Source: Rhizopus arrhizus (Eukaryota > Mucoromycota > Mucoromycetes > Mucorales > Rhizopodaceae). From it: DNA of 64,000 nucleotides. Below the pieces are notes generated by a model. That model ran no database searches, had not been told where the DNA came from, and saw nothing but the letters and a program-made list of their open reading frames with translations. The position numbers and the translations under genes are program-made. The stretch covers positions 930,001-994,000 of the forward strand of contig JAKZZE010000011.1 of NCBI GenBank assembly GCA_024220505.1, written 5' to 3'. The stretch's first letter is position 1; each line of letters opens with the position of its first letter. Below, in pieces: positions 45,887 through 59,566 of this stretch.

Positions 45887-47640
45887 ATGAGCGATACTGA
45901 ACTATGTAACCCTTCTTTAACAATGCGGGAGGATCTTTCTTTGGATTCTGCACACAAGATGATATCTTTCTCATATCATCCCAACATATTACCAGAAGCC
46001 CACAGTCAACAACCACGTACTATTTGGAGACTCAGAAAGTTGCAGGATGCTAAAACAAGGAATCAATATATTCAAAATTTTCAAAATGCAGCCAACAGCA
46101 TATCAATGTCGACCGAAAACAATAACCAACGGCCTCAAGATCAACAGTCAGCAAGAGATTTATTGAAAAACTAAATGATGACATTTGCCAAGCAACATAT
46201 ATCACTGGATAACATCTGTGGACGCATATGCCAACAAACCGACCCATTGAAGGGCTTCTGGACAGCGGAAATGAGATAAGCATACGAGGCTAGAGAATAC
46301 TACTATAGAAAATGGGGTAAAGCATACGGTCTGAATAAACTCCATTTCTGGTTACAACATCAACAAGCACGTGCAACGCTGAGGCGTCTTATCCATGAAC
46401 GACCTCGAGAAAACTGGCGTAGGTTCTGTCATCAAATGGCAAATGGGGAGTACACAAAAACTATTTCTACACCTTAAGGTCCCCAGCATGCTGCAGATAT
46501 AATGGCTTCACATCTAGAGAATATTTTTTCGGGACAACTACTAAGGGAAGTACAAAGAAACAATATTTATAATCCAATTCTACCCTTTGAGATAAAGTGC
46601 CCAATTACTGCAGAGGATATCCAAGAAACCATTAAAAACTTACCAACAAAGAAAGCACCTGGCGTAGATCACTTCCTGAATGAAATGCTATAGCCAATAC
46701 AATATCTACTGGTACCGCTTCTTCTTTCGCTCTTCTATTTATGCTGAATGTGGTCTTACATTCCACAATCTTGACGTGTTGCTCAAGTTGTCCTGAGATA
46801 TAAAAAAGGCTCCACTGACGAACCGAGTAATTACCGATCTATCAGTCTAACTTCTATCTTTAGAAAGACCTTAGAACGTTGCATACAATATACCTTGCAA
46901 ACTAACGGATCTCCACTTGACATTGCACAAGGCAACTTTAGAAAATCCCATGGTGTGATAGACCAAGCTCTTTGCCTTGCAGAAATCTGCCATATACTGC
47001 GTTCACATTATCATAGCAAGCCCATTTTATCCTTTCTGGATATAAAATCCGCCTATGATACTGTCGACAAGAACTATATATGGGAGGCCTTACAGCTTTA
47101 TATATCACCTCCACCCCTAGGTCTTCTACGCAACTTGTTTGACGAAGTCCAGATAGAAGTACTCCTCTCAAATGCAACTTCTAGGCGTTTCCATCCAAAG
47201 ACTGGAATACTCCAAGGGTCCATCCTCTCATCCTATCTTTGCTCGGTATATATAAATCAACTTCCGGTATACCTATTCCATCAAGCTATAAGGGATGATA
47301 CACCACCATTATATTTAGCACCACATTTGAATTGCTTACTCTACGCAGGTGATGTAGTTTTAATAGCCAACAGATCAACAATGGTTGACCTACTACGAAA
47401 ATCCAAAGAACACAGCATACAAATGGGATACCGGTGGAATCATTCAAATGCATCATCTTGGATAATCAACCACAAACAATAGAATATGCGATCTATGACT
47501 AAGTTATATCGCAAGCGACAACTTTTACTTACTTAAGAATACCCTTCAAACCAGGCGGCCACCTTGATCCGGAGAAGCTTGTTCAAAGCAATATTTTTAA
47601 AACCATGTTTACGATGAATGCCCTAAATTCTATTGGGGTA
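45887..47640 (+). pseudogene. LINE (non-LTR) reverse transcriptase relic
   Basis: The plus strand holds successive pieces of a non-LTR ORF2: RSLIHERPRENWRRFCH-like (RRLIHERPRENWRRFCH), ITAEDIQETIKNLPTKKAPG (the KAPG motif), NYRSISLTSIFRKTLERCIQ, PILSFLDIKSAYDTVDKNYI (RT motif A with its aspartate), GILQGSILSSYLCSVYINQL (motif B) and CLLYAGDVVLIA (motif C). Motif C has YAGD instead of the catalytic YADD. Several stops break the frame (for example at 46173 and 46693). No endonuclease domain was recognised. The homology appears to end at about 47640, where a different sequence begins. Confidence 0.8.
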
Positions 47641-48610
47641 AATACATCTGGATCTGAATCCAACTCTATAAACTTTTTCAAGTTTATACAGTACATTAAA
47701 ACCAGACCATCAGCAAAAGCCACTTTGTACGAATATTATGGAAACAAGACAACATATTTTAAAGAAACATATTTCCCCGAATCCGAATTTGACTTTCGAA
47801 TCGACCAAAAATGTAATTTGTATTATGGAAATCTGTTCATAGCAAGAATCTGTAGGGTTTTCCCTCAAGCAGAGAATTACCCTACTGATAGTTCTGTAAA
47901 GTCTCAACTGTATGCCATCTATCTACAAACAATGCTACAACAAAAGCATATTTCAGGAAGACTAGATGATAGTGAGAAAATCAAGTTCTAAGGCTGACAA
48001 AAGAGGCGTATAGACAACCACAGCAAAGCAATTACAAAAAGACTATCAGTAAAGCATTAGAAAAGCTACAACTTTTACCTTTTCGAAAATTGAAATTTTC
48101 AAGTAAACTCTTCTTTGACCAGAATGATCAAAAATTGGTGCGTAGCTTAAAAGCAAAGTTTGGTCAAGCTGCTGTCTTAGTCTTTAGAGATTGGTCCGCC
48201 CCTAATGTCAAGTATCAAGGACCGACAAGAAGCAAGGAGTTAATCAGGATGTTAAAGAAGAACTGGTTTGTTGTCTACTTAATCAATGAGTACAAAACAT
48301 CTTCCCATTGTCCAACCCGTGAAAATGAATTAGAAAAATTAAAAACTGTGCCAAACCCTCGCCCTTATCAATGGAAAAAGAACCCAGATATGCTATGCAA
48401 TGGTTTGCTGAGATAATTCAAAAAAAAAGTACGCTGTGATGCATTTTATAAACATTTGTTACTATACTAGAAATGGAACAACACATTTTCTTTGCTTGTA
48501 TTCAAAAAAATACTTGTCAAATCCCAAATATCCTAATTGCTGCTCAATGCTCCGAGATCTACTCACTCTTAGGTTTTCCAATGATTATATTTCACACTAT
48601 CGTGACAAAT
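47641..48610 (+). pseudogene. Possible Fanzor/TnpB-like (RuvC-type) protein relic
   Basis: After the LINE relic, the plus strand changes to NFFKFIQYIKTRPSAKATLY, YYGNKTTYFKETYFPESEFD, then stops. A new open piece at 48090-48416 has FSSKLFFDQNDQKLVRSLKA, KFGQAAVLVFRDWSAPNVKY, WFVVYLINEYKTSSHCPTRE and MLCNGLLR. The pattern K-F-G-x-x-x-V-L-V-x-x-D-W-S, then a strand ending EYKTSS-x-CP-x-x plus a later C, resembles the RuvC and zinc-ribbon region of TnpB/Fanzor-type proteins and a repeated Mucorales family I recall. In an intact copy CPTR should be CPTC, so one zinc ligand is lost. The final D-containing motif was not found. The assignment is inference. Confidence 0.45.
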
Positions 48611-48975
48611 TTATAATATGACTTTTTTGCCACAGTCATCCGATTCGTATGGAAAGCTCACGGACAACAGTTTTTTGAATAGACTCATATCTTGAATGAG
48701 ATTGTAATTAATCAAAACCAGAAAAAACTATCTTTATGCTCAATATCTTTGTAACAAGTCACTGTTTAATGTACTTGCGTCATTTTTGAATCTTTATACT
48801 CTTTATGAGCTTCAATAGACGTTAAAATTTTCATCCATAAAAAATTTGATTTTCGGTATTTAAATTCTAAAGAACAAGTGACGCAAACTTTGGGCGGGAC
48901 GTGTGCTTCTCCAGGGTGAAGTTTAATTTTGAATCTCGAAAAATTTTGTTCCTTCCCTTCTTTTTTGTAAGAAAC

Positions 48976-50713
<1,738 letters not shown>

Positions 50714-50890
50714 ACAGTTTCTTTACAAGCAAACATTTAAAAGATGAAAAATTTAAAAAAAAGAATAAAAACTGATTTTTCAATGTACTGTGGATGACGT
50801 TGATGTAGCACGAATAGTTCGTGGCTTTTTCTTTTCTTTATTTATTGTTGATATAATTTCTCTTTTAACTTTTTCTTGGACAAACAAAAA

Positions 50891-53200
50891 ATGTTGAAAT
50901 TTCTTGGAACAAATAAAAAGAAAAATTCAACAAGATTAAAACCAGGACAGCTTAAAATACCTATTCCAATGGTCAATGGTATTGAATATACCGATATGTC
51001 TGATTCTCAAATACAAAATATTATAAGTCATGCAGCTTTAAATAAAAAGTCTCAGACACCATCATTAGCTTCTAGTCAAAAATCAACCAAAAGTAGTGTG
51101 TCCCATATCACACCTGTTCGATCAACCAGTTCTCCTCCTATTTTGGTTATGCCGAAACCCAAGCATCGTTTACCTCCTACTTTGAACATTTTGCGAAACA
51201 CTGAACATGAAAAAACCCAAGTTGATAGTAATAGTAGTAGTAGTAGTAGTAGCAGTGATCATGATGACAAATTATATATGAAGTCTAAGGATAATGAAGA
51301 CGTATTAGAAAAGCAAAATGAAAAATCGTCTCACAAGTTATCATTTGATTCAAAAAATATGGAATCATCATCGTCCAATGGTAATACAAGAAAAAGTAAT
51401 GATTCAAACCGATCTTTTATATCTGCTACCGATTCTCCTTTTTTTCCTCTTTCAAGCATGAACTCTGGAACTGCTGATAATAAATATGAAAGCACACAGA
51501 TGAATACCATACAAAGTATGAACCCCAATCAAAACAAAGTTAAAAATTCTCAGTCCTTGGTTGACATAACTGCTCCTATTCACCATGACATCCAGCCTGT
51601 AAATAACTCTTCTTCAAACCAAAATAATACACTATTAACTCACAGCCAAGTATCCCCTGCTGCTCCCATTCCCAAGGCTGATACACTCATTGAGCAACAT
51701 ACAGTCCATTCACCATCAAATCTTTCTCAAAAGAATAAAGACTCACCGCCAACTGAAAAACTGTCCGAACCAAGCAGTCAAGATATACTAAAAGCGATAC
51801 AAACACAAATACAAAAAATGGCTTTAAAAGAAGACCTCTTGGAACTCAAGCGGACACTAGACATGATGGAGCAGCAACGAAATTTGGACAGAGAAGACCT
51901 TATGTCGAGAGTCATGGAACAAAAAATAGTAGAAAAGGAAATTTTTGAGCAGATTAATTCTACAAAGCAACGGTTAGAGGATGCAATATCTGGAAACCTG
52001 ATTGATAGCAAATCTGTCGAAAATAATAAATTAGAAAAAGATTCCGCGGTTCGACCACCAAGTGAATTAAAACCGATAGTATCAAAATCTACACCGACAG
52101 CAAAGGAAAAAATCAAGACTTCACCTACTGAATTACAGCAGCCGGGACCTGAAGGGAGTGGTCGGTATCAGCGTAGTAGAAAGACAAGCACCTCAAGCCA
52201 AAAGAACAATTATTCATTGGAGGAAAGACAGTTTTCTGATTACCGTAAATCAGCACATATGGATTACTATGACAGTGGTTTTCATTTCCCTCCACCTACC
52301 GATAGATATCCTCCATATCTATCACGGAAAGGATCGAGGCAATTCTATGATTATGGCTCTCATGATACCTTTCGATTCAATGCGCCACAGGATCAACCAA
52401 AACGACCAACAAGACGGCAGCGTTCTCATTCAGCTGAATTCCAACAAACATCAACGGATGCTGTGGGATATCCTAACACTCCAAATATATCCACACGTGT
52501 TAATTCACGCAAGTCTTCTTTACGTAGCGCAAAGAGCTTTCAGTCAGAGGAAGGATTGTTGCAAGCAGAAAAACAATCAAACCAATATTACGGGGAAGAA
52601 GGAGAAGACTATTTTACAACTGGGGATATGATAAACGATACAAATTCCTCTACATTTAATGAAAATAGACATTATCGCTCTTTACCTACAGGTGCTCGTT
52701 CGATAAAAAAGAGCTCTTTAAAGTATCGTCAAGAGGGGAGTAGAAAGCCGTCGTTAGAAAATATGGAATCATTGCCTCCGTCAATGTTTTATCATCATGC
52801 AACCTTCATGAACTTACCTCCTCCTCCACATTTTGATCCAACCGATGGACAATCTGCTTCAGGAGCCTGCTATGGCTATTTGCCTGACTATTTTGCTTAT
52901 AATCCTCAACCAAACAGGAGACCTCCAACAACAAGAAGATATCCTAATGAGCCTATATGGGCACATGGTGAATTGGTTCCTCCCCCTCTTCTTCCACATT
53001 CCAGAATACAAAGAAGGGCCGAGAATTGGAATATGTACGATGGTGTTCTTCCAACAGAAGAGGATGAAGATATGGAGAATATGAGTAAACATGGTCCTCT
53101 CCAAGACGAGTTTTCACATCAGCCCCCGATGAATGGATATATTCCTATAGCAGCAGTGCGTAGGCACCCTGGGCAAAGATATCCACCAAATTTTCCATAG
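50891..53200 (+). CDS. Long disordered protein of unknown function
   Basis: A single exon encodes about 769 residues from MLKFLGTNKKKNSTRLKPGQ. Near the start, LKIPIPMVNGIEYTDMSDSQ is the most conserved-looking segment and could be a binding motif. Most of the protein is S-, N-, P- and Q-rich. One predicted coiled-coil helix lies at about residues 300-370 (KALKEDLLELKRTLDMMEQQ-like; the sequence has MALKEDLLELKRTLDMM). The C-terminal part is rich in aromatic residues, arginine and proline (FMNLPPPPHFDPTDGQ, RRHPGQRYPPNFP). No enzymatic domain, signal peptide or membrane segment is visible. A serine run (AGT repeats near 51230) is a microsatellite. An in-frame TTG at 50876 is not used as the start. 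A scaffold or signalling adaptor is possible but unproven. Confidence 0.75.
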   Translation: MLKFLGTNKKKNSTRLKPGQLKIPIPMVNGIEYTDMSDSQIQNIISHAALNKKSQTPSLASSQKSTKSSVSHITPVRSTSSPPILVMPKPKHRLPPTLNILRNTEHEKTQVDSNSSSSSSSSDHDDKLYMKSKDNEDVLEKQNEKSSHKLSFDSKNMESSSSNGNTRKSNDSNRSFISATDSPFFPLSSMNSGTADNKYESTQMNTIQSMNPNQNKVKNSQSLVDITAPIHHDIQPVNNSSSNQNNTLLTHSQVSPAAPIPKADTLIEQHTVHSPSNLSQKNKDSPPTEKLSEPSSQDILKAIQTQIQKMALKEDLLELKRTLDMMEQQRNLDREDLMSRVMEQKIVEKEIFEQINSTKQRLEDAISGNLIDSKSVENNKLEKDSAVRPPSELKPIVSKSTPTAKEKIKTSPTELQQPGPEGSGRYQRSRKTSTSSQKNNYSLEERQFSDYRKSAHMDYYDSGFHFPPPTDRYPPYLSRKGSRQFYDYGSHDTFRFNAPQDQPKRPTRRQRSHSAEFQQTSTDAVGYPNTPNISTRVNSRKSSLRSAKSFQSEEGLLQAEKQSNQYYGEEGEDYFTTGDMINDTNSSTFNENRHYRSLPTGARSIKKSSLKYRQEGSRKPSLENMESLPPSMFYHHATFMNLPPPPHFDPTDGQSASGACYGYLPDYFAYNPQPNRRPPTTRRYPNEPIWAHGELVPPPLLPHSRIQRRAENWNMYDGVLPTEEDEDMENMSKHGPLQDEFSHQPPMNGYIPIAAVRRHPGQRYPPNFP

Positions 53201-53340
53201 ACTGCATTGGGAGTATTGTGTATGTACTACTGAACTAATAAATCAATTATCAATTTTGTTCCTCTGACTCTTTACAATGAAGTTTTAATTATCAGTTATT
53301 AAAAATGAAAGACATCTTTATTTGTATATGTGTATATATA

Positions 53341-54671
53341 TTAATAATCATCAGTCGTTGCAGAAGGAAGAGGTACAAACAAGGTCTTTTTTCCACTGCT
53401 ATTTCGACCGATTGCTTGCAACGTTTCCAAGTAACGAATCTGTATGGCTGCTGGTGTATTAAGAATATCAGCAGCATCACGCATGAGTTTAGCTGCTTCT
53501 ACATCAGCCTTTGAACTAATTACGCGAGATTCACCCAACCTTTTGGCTTGAGCTGCTGAAGACAAAGACTCTTGAAGCTGCTTGGATAATGTAATATCCT
53601 TGATTAATGTTGACTCAATCTATGTACAAAATTATTTTTTTAAAAAAAAACAAATCTTTTTTTAATAAAAGTTACCTTCACACCCCAAGATTTCGCAATT
53701 GGACCAATGATTTTATGTAATTCATGCGATATAGCGTTTTTATTTTCAATGAGTTCTTGTACAGAACGTCCACCAGAGACATCTCGTAGACAGGTACTTG
53801 CCCTTTAACAAGATTGTCAATTTGCTTCTTTTTCTTTCTTTTCTTTTATGTACCTTTCTACTAACGCGTGGTTAACCTCCTCAACGCCATAGACTGCTTG
53901 ATATGGGTCTACGATATGCCAATATAATACTGATTCAATTGATATGCTGACATTATCCTATTCATCATATGTTAATACAGGCTGATTAAGCTGTGCTTGT
54001 AAGATGCATTTACTTTTGTAATCACAGTTTGTTGGGGAATATTAGTCACCTGAATGGTAATATCAACCTGTTTTATGTCTTCTGTTACTGGATTGACCTA
54101 TAATAAAGCATTTCTTTGTTAATTTGCGTTTTTCATTTTAAGATTAAAGATAAATTTATTTACCTTAACTAATCCAGGATCGATGCACTTGTAAAATTTA
54201 CCAAACTTTTCTACAAGGCCAACGTTCCCTATTAATAAAAAAACTTAGCTAATGCAAAAGATACAAATAGCAATTGTAATAAAACCTTGTTGGACTTGCT
54301 GATAGGGATTTGGGCAACAAGCAAAACAAGGGAACTAGAATAAGAGATCAGTATATAAAGATATTATATTCATTGTGATATGTTTACTGCTCCAAAGAAT
54401 CCAATTGTATTTCCTATACAAGTCATCATTGTTTCGTAAAATCCCTATTGAAAGTTATGTTAAAGAGTTTCTGTTAATTTACCAAAAGAAAATATGTTAC
54501 ATGCGGGATGTCTTGACTAATGTCAATTTCTCTAGCATAAGAGGGCTGTACACCACGTACGGCAATTCCAACCATATCATCTAATCATAATATTACACCT
54601 AAGATTTTTTTGCTTTTGAAATCTAAAAATGTCTTCTTACCTGCTTTATTGTAATGGCTTTGAGAGTTCAT
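53341..54671 (-). CDS. Stomatin-like SPFH/band 7 membrane protein (paralogue A)
   Basis: Nine minus-strand exons (54671-54641, 54580-54501, 54444-54388, 54334-54286, 54228-54164, 54097-54014, 53957-53854, 53802-53676, 53619-53341) join to 291 residues. Hallmarks of stomatins are the cysteine-rich membrane hairpin region FPCFACCPNPYQQ, GNVGLVEKFGKFYKCIDPGL, VNPVTEDIKQVDITIQVTNI, SVLYWHIVDPYQAVYGVE, and the C-terminal oligomerisation part QAKRLGESRVISSKADVEAA then AADILNTPAAIQIRYLETLQ. SPFH proteins form ring-like scaffolds on the inner face of membranes and organise microdomains. The cysteines next to the hairpin are probable palmitoylation sites. It is divergent from paralogue B (498 bases between starts), so the pair probably arose by inverted tandem duplication. 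Confidence 0.9.
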
Positions 54672-55169
54672 ATTTGTATGAGAATAAGATAAAAAAAGTA
54701 AAGAAGAAAAAAAGTTAGGTGTTATATGGTGGATTTAAAGCACAAAAAGTGAAGAAAGGGACATCACAATAGAGCTGCTAAGCAGAAAATAGATGGATTC
54801 TACTTGCTTAGCATGAATGTAATTGTATAAAAAAAAGACTACAAAAATCCTGCTGCTGAGCACATACTGTGGTACGCATGATATTTCTTAGTACCCTTTT
54901 TTGCTAAGCAGGGTCTGCTTAGCAACTTTTATTTTGTGGATCTTCAATATCGAGTCCAGATTTGGTAAGACTCCATTAAAATTAGCTAAGATTCATTTCA
55001 CGCGATCTTGTACATGCTAAGCAACACAGAACTTTCTCATTCCACTTGCAAATTAAAAAGGCTTAATTGGTATCAATCACATCTTTGTTAAAAAGCATTA
55101 AACGTACTTTCTCTTTTCTTACTATAAATTTAACAAGTTAACAACCCAATTTTTTAAAACTTTGATAAA
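54672..55169. promoter_or_regulatory. 498-base shared upstream region of the stomatin pair
   Basis: This separates two divergent stomatin genes. The motif GCTAAGCA and close variants recur several times between 54775 and 55025 (for example at 54778, 54807, 54913, 54927 and 55016) on both strands. It may be a regulatory element or a decayed short repeat. No experimental support is possible here. Confidence 0.5.
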
Positions 55170-56463
55170 ATGACCGATCAGATTGAAAACACTTCTTCGT
55201 TCATGAAGGAAGGTTATACCACAGTGAAGGTTCCAAATGTTTCCGGAAACGCATTAAATGTGGTAAAGCAAGCAAAAGGTGACTTTGCAACAAATGGTAC
55301 GCAACCAAGTTTTGCTTTAGAACTTGATATAAGCACTATTGAACACGTAAAATTAAATGAAAATCAGTACAAGGTTTGAACCCGATCGACTTATATAAAA
55401 GAAATAGGGATGGTACGGTAATATGATGAATGGAATAGGCTCAATCATTGGTGCATGTGGATCAGTAAAGTATTCAATATGCCTTTCTTTTTTGAAGGTA
55501 TTACTCATCGTTTTCTGTTACTAGGTTCCATGCTGCGTCTGCTGTCCCAACCCATATAAACCTATAAATCAGGGAAATGTGGGGCTTATATCACGCTTTG
55601 GAAAATTTTACAAATGTGCTGACCCAGGCCTTGTTAAGGTAGATTTAGATTAATTTTGCACCCTGTTCCTGACATGCTTTTTTTCAGATCAATCCTGTAA
55701 CAGAAACAATCAATAAAGTGGATGTAAAAATACAAATTGCAGATATTCCGCGGCAATATATCATGACTAAAGATAATGTAACTGTTTCAATTGATTCTGT
55801 TCTATATTGGAATATAGTTGATCCATATCAAGCAAAGTTTGGTGTCAAGAGCGTCAAAAAAGCATTGATAGAAAGGTAGCACATAAAAAATTTAAACAAA
55901 ATCATTGACAAAGCATTTTTTAAAGAACCCAAACTACTCTTCGTCATATTTTGGGTGGGAAAGTATTACAAGAATGCGTTGAGAATCGTGAATCGATTGC
56001 ACAAGAGATTCAAGATATTACTGGCAGTGTAGCTTCCGAGTGGGGTGTCAGAGTAAAATTCAATTGTTTTTCAAAGGAATAGAGCCGATGTTCTAAAAAT
56101 CTTTTCTCTTTCCTATAGATCGAATCTATTCTTATCAAAGACTTTAGCTTTTCAAAAGAACTTCAGGAATCACTTTCTGCAGCTGCTCAAGCAAAACGTA
56201 CTGGACAATCCAAAGTCATTACAGCTAGGGCTGAGGTGGACGCAGCCAAGTTGATGAGAGAGGCTGCTGATATTCTTAGCACTTCATCAGCCATGCAAAT
56301 TAGATATCTTGATACACTGAACAATCTTTCAAAGGCCCCAGGTACCAGTGTTGTCTTTTTGCCTCCTTCAAAGGATGAATCTACTTATTTCAAGGACGGT
56401 GAAGGCCAGATGGCCTCAGTTGGTGCCCTTCAGGCACAGAACTATTTAAATATAGCCAATTAG
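55170..56463 (+). CDS. Stomatin-like SPFH/band 7 membrane protein (paralogue B)
   Basis: Six exons (55170-55373, 55408-55464, 55525-55638, 55688-55875, 55926-56052, 56119-56463) join to 344 residues. The N-terminal 68 residues are extra relative to paralogue A and polar. Then follow the membrane hairpin region GSIIGACGSVPCCVCCPNPY, the SPFH core GNVGLISRFGKFYKCADPGL, VDVKIQIADIPRQYIMTKDN and SVLYWNIVDPYQAKFGVK, and the C-terminal helix with QAKRTGQSKVITARAEVDAA and ADILSTSSAMQIRYLDTLNN. It ends in LQAQNYLNIAN. Function as for paralogue A: a membrane scaffold at the cytosolic face. Its last exon plus 3' end (56115-56639) is duplicated at 62845-63369. This upstream copy belongs to the complete gene. 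Confidence 0.92.
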
Positions 56464-56639
56464 GCATCATTAAATGAATTATACTACGTTTATTCTATTT
56501 TTAAGAAAAATAAAATTTGAAATATAAGAGTAAAACGGCTTTCATTGTGAAATGTGTTTAAAGTTATTCTATTATTAAAATTTCAATTCAAAACTGGATT
56601 CATAAATAAAAAGGGAAAATAAGAGAAACTTTACATTAT
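56115..56639 (+). repeat. Direct repeat copy 1: stomatin B last exon and 3' region (525 bases)
   Basis: This segment recurs at 62845-63369 in the same orientation with the same length (525) and about ten substitutions. It starts four bases before the exon 6 acceptor end (ATAG) and ends at ACATTAT, directly followed by a LINE. Confidence 0.93.
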
Positions 56640-59120
56640 GGAGGGAACAAGGTGAAATCTCAGCAGGCTACTTAAAGCGTACGGTCTCACAACGCCAGAC
56701 CTGTCAAATCATGAAACAGTTGGTTCATCCAACTACCGGAGCACTATGTTCCACTTCCAACAAAATGTTAGATGCTGCTGTTCAATTCTACAGTAACTTG
56801 TATTCTCCTGAACCGATTGATAATCCTGCCATTGACGATCTGCTTTCGGCCATTCCAAACTCTCTCCGTCTCTTCGATTCAAATCAACGATTCTTGACAA
56901 ACAGCTTCACTCACGATGATTTAATTGAAGGGTTCTCCCGTTGTCCTCGCCGTAGTAGTCCTGATCTGGATGGTTTACCTTATGAAATACTTCAACTCAT
57001 TTTCATTCATCCTGCATCCAAAGACCTTGTACTCCAAGTATACAATGATGCATTATCAAAGGGAGTTTTTCCACCTTCATGGTTCAGCACTTCAGTTTCT
57101 CTCCTTCCGAAGAAAGGTGACCTAAAGGACCTCAAAAACTGGCGCTCAATTTCTCTGATAAATGCTGATGCAAAGGTTTTTACTAGGCTGCTCAACTCTC
57201 GCATTATCAAATGTGCTCAGAAATTAGTCACTCCATATCAAGCAAGATTTCTGAGAGGCCGTTTCATTGCTGATAATGGGTTGCTTATGAAATTGATCAT
57301 GGAGCATGCACGGCTCATATCTTCAGATGCAATTGGATTATTACTTGATCAAGAGAAAGCGTACGATCGAGTGTATCCTTCTTATCTATGTAAAGTCCTT
57401 CATCATTTTGGCTTCCCCCCATCAATCGTTCAGAGCTTATCAACCCTATTCTTCAATACCGGTTTTTATATAAACGTAAATGGCTTTCTCTCTTCTCCTG
57501 TCCTCCAGCATCGTGGACTCAGACAAGGAGATTCCATCTCGCCTGTTCTCTTCAACTTGGCCTTTGAGCCCCTCCTACGGCGTATTTTGTCTGATCCACA
57601 TTTCTCCGGCTTTCAACTCCCAAAGTCTGTCTGTTCCCCCCACACGTACATTCAATCTCCTCAGTGAAATTGTTAGCGTACGCGGACGATATTATCTGTT
57701 TTCTTAAGAGCCCACAAGATCTCACAGCTCTACAGCATCATCTCCATTTGTATTACAAGGCCTCTAATGCGAAAGCAAATTTCTGGCTTTGTTTTGGCAA
57801 AACAAACTCCACGCATTAGCTTTGAAACGATGTGCTTTCCTCGAAATAAAGAGGGCTTGGGTGTCCTTAATCCGCCACTCCAACAAAGTGCGCTACAGCT
57901 TCGATGGTTACTACCACTTCTACATGATTTTCCTTGCTCCCCTACCTCTGATTTCTGAAATCACCCCTCCCTGAAATCTTCCGTCGTCTTGCCTCTCTTG
58001 ATTGACTTCCTTTTATCTCATCTCATGCCTACCGAATCACAGGAGCCCATTCAAATTGATTATCGGCAAGCTTTCGTGTTTAAACAATTACGCCCTAAAA
58101 AACTAGTCCAATCACTAGATGGCATTTTCTCTCTGTTCTTTCGTGCAGTCGACAATTTGCCTCATACTTTCGACAAAGTAGTAATTAACCCTCAAACAGC
58201 TCTTTGTCTCACTCTAGGCGATGTTTCTGTACCATCATCTTCTTGTCCGTTACCAAATTCAATGGCTCGTTTATCATGCTCTAGTGTATACATGACTGAT
58301 CCTATTTCTGGGAGGCTACGACCTAAATCTTCTAGTGAAATCTCTACACCCATACCTCACAAAACGCTTTCTTAAATGGGTTCGATCTGATCATATGAAG
58401 CTTTATTCCTTTTTCGTCCGGGCGTTCTTGCGTCCCAGCTCTTCGTTCATCCTGGTAGCTCACACCCATATCGACATGTCTCCTTTCCTGGTAGCCTTAT
58501 CCTTGACACCAAAACCCGGTGATCAACTACGCCTCACATCCAAACGGTACCGTCGTCTATGTAGTCCTCTGTTGTCTTCTTCGACCCTCTACCCAGATCT
58601 CCCCCTCTCAAAATGGCTTCTTCTATGGCGCTTCCTCCTCCGACCACAAAGTCGCAACATGTGGTACAGGTTAATCCATAATAAACTGCCTTGCAGGTCG
58701 AATCTCTACCTGCTTTCTAAACTATGTCCTGTTTGCAAGAATCTGGAAGAAACACCTTCCCATTTCCTCTTTGACTGTCCTCAAAAGCTTGCCGTTTGGT
58801 CTCTTCTTTGGGATTCACAGTTTGAACAGCCGTTTTCGAAATATTCGCTACGTCGTGCACTGTTCCTCCTAGATTTTCCTAAATGTCGCTCTGATACAGT
58901 CCATGCTCCCTCTATTTTCATTGGCATCATCTTGTTGGCTATATGGCGCAATCACTGGGCAGTTATTTTTGATAATCGTCCCTTCCTTACTGATGTCACC
59001 ATTCGATATGTTAATCAACTTTTGTCTGTTTCTCTCCAAGAATCGCTATTATCAAGTGGGATTTCTCCTCTGCCTCTTCCACATTTACAGTTATCGTATC
59101 TTTCATTTTGTTGACTGCTA
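56640..59120 (+). mobile_element. 5'-truncated LINE (L1/Tx1-type) with reverse transcriptase and zf-RVT
   Basis: The element starts directly at the stomatin repeat edge with WREQGEISAGYLKRTVS, so the endonuclease part is missing. The RT has FSRCPRRSSPDLDGLPYEIL, WRSISLINADAKVFTRLLNS, IGLLLDQEKAYDRVYPSYLC (motif A), GLRQGDSISPVLFNLAFEPL (motif B), and YADDIICFL (motif C, catalytic residues kept) at about 57676, but a frameshift before it breaks the frame. Later parts at 58335-59114 carry the zinc-binding RT-associated domain (SRNMWYRLIHNKLPCRSNLY, LCPVCKNLEETPSHFLFDCP) and the end WRNHWAVIFDNRPFLTD. Several frameshifts and deletions (57670-58340) make it non-autonomous. No clear poly(A) tail or target-site duplication was found. 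Confidence 0.88.
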
Positions 59121-59566
59121 CTAAACTGTACATGCTCGACTCTATAAATACAAAACAAGAAAAACAATTCAAAATTTAAAAAACTCATACCAAAAACATT
59201 TTCACGTGTCATCCTTGTCTGGCACTTAATAAAAACCCGAGCTTCTAGCTCCTTATAAAAAAAAACACACGCTCTTTCCAGAAAGTAAATTCGCCTTGAC
59301 TTGAAAACAAATTCACCCAATGGCGAGAATAAAATGCATGTACGAAAAAAAAAATTCGTTATAATGGAAAATCAATTCACATGATAATAAGAACAAAATT
59401 CATGTTATACGAAATGTGAATTCATCTTCGCTGATAAACCGGATGTCCTGTTGCCAAGAATGTTTTGTAGTACAAGCCTTGGAATCTTTGGATATAAAAG
59501 AGTACTCTAATTGCCCGTCTTTTTTTTTTCTGTTCTTTTTCCCAATACACACAAAATCACATCATA

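Noticed and set aside
57480..57707. Alternative-frame open reading frames inside the LINE
   Set aside because: They are shadows of the reverse transcriptase frame and of its frameshifted continuation.
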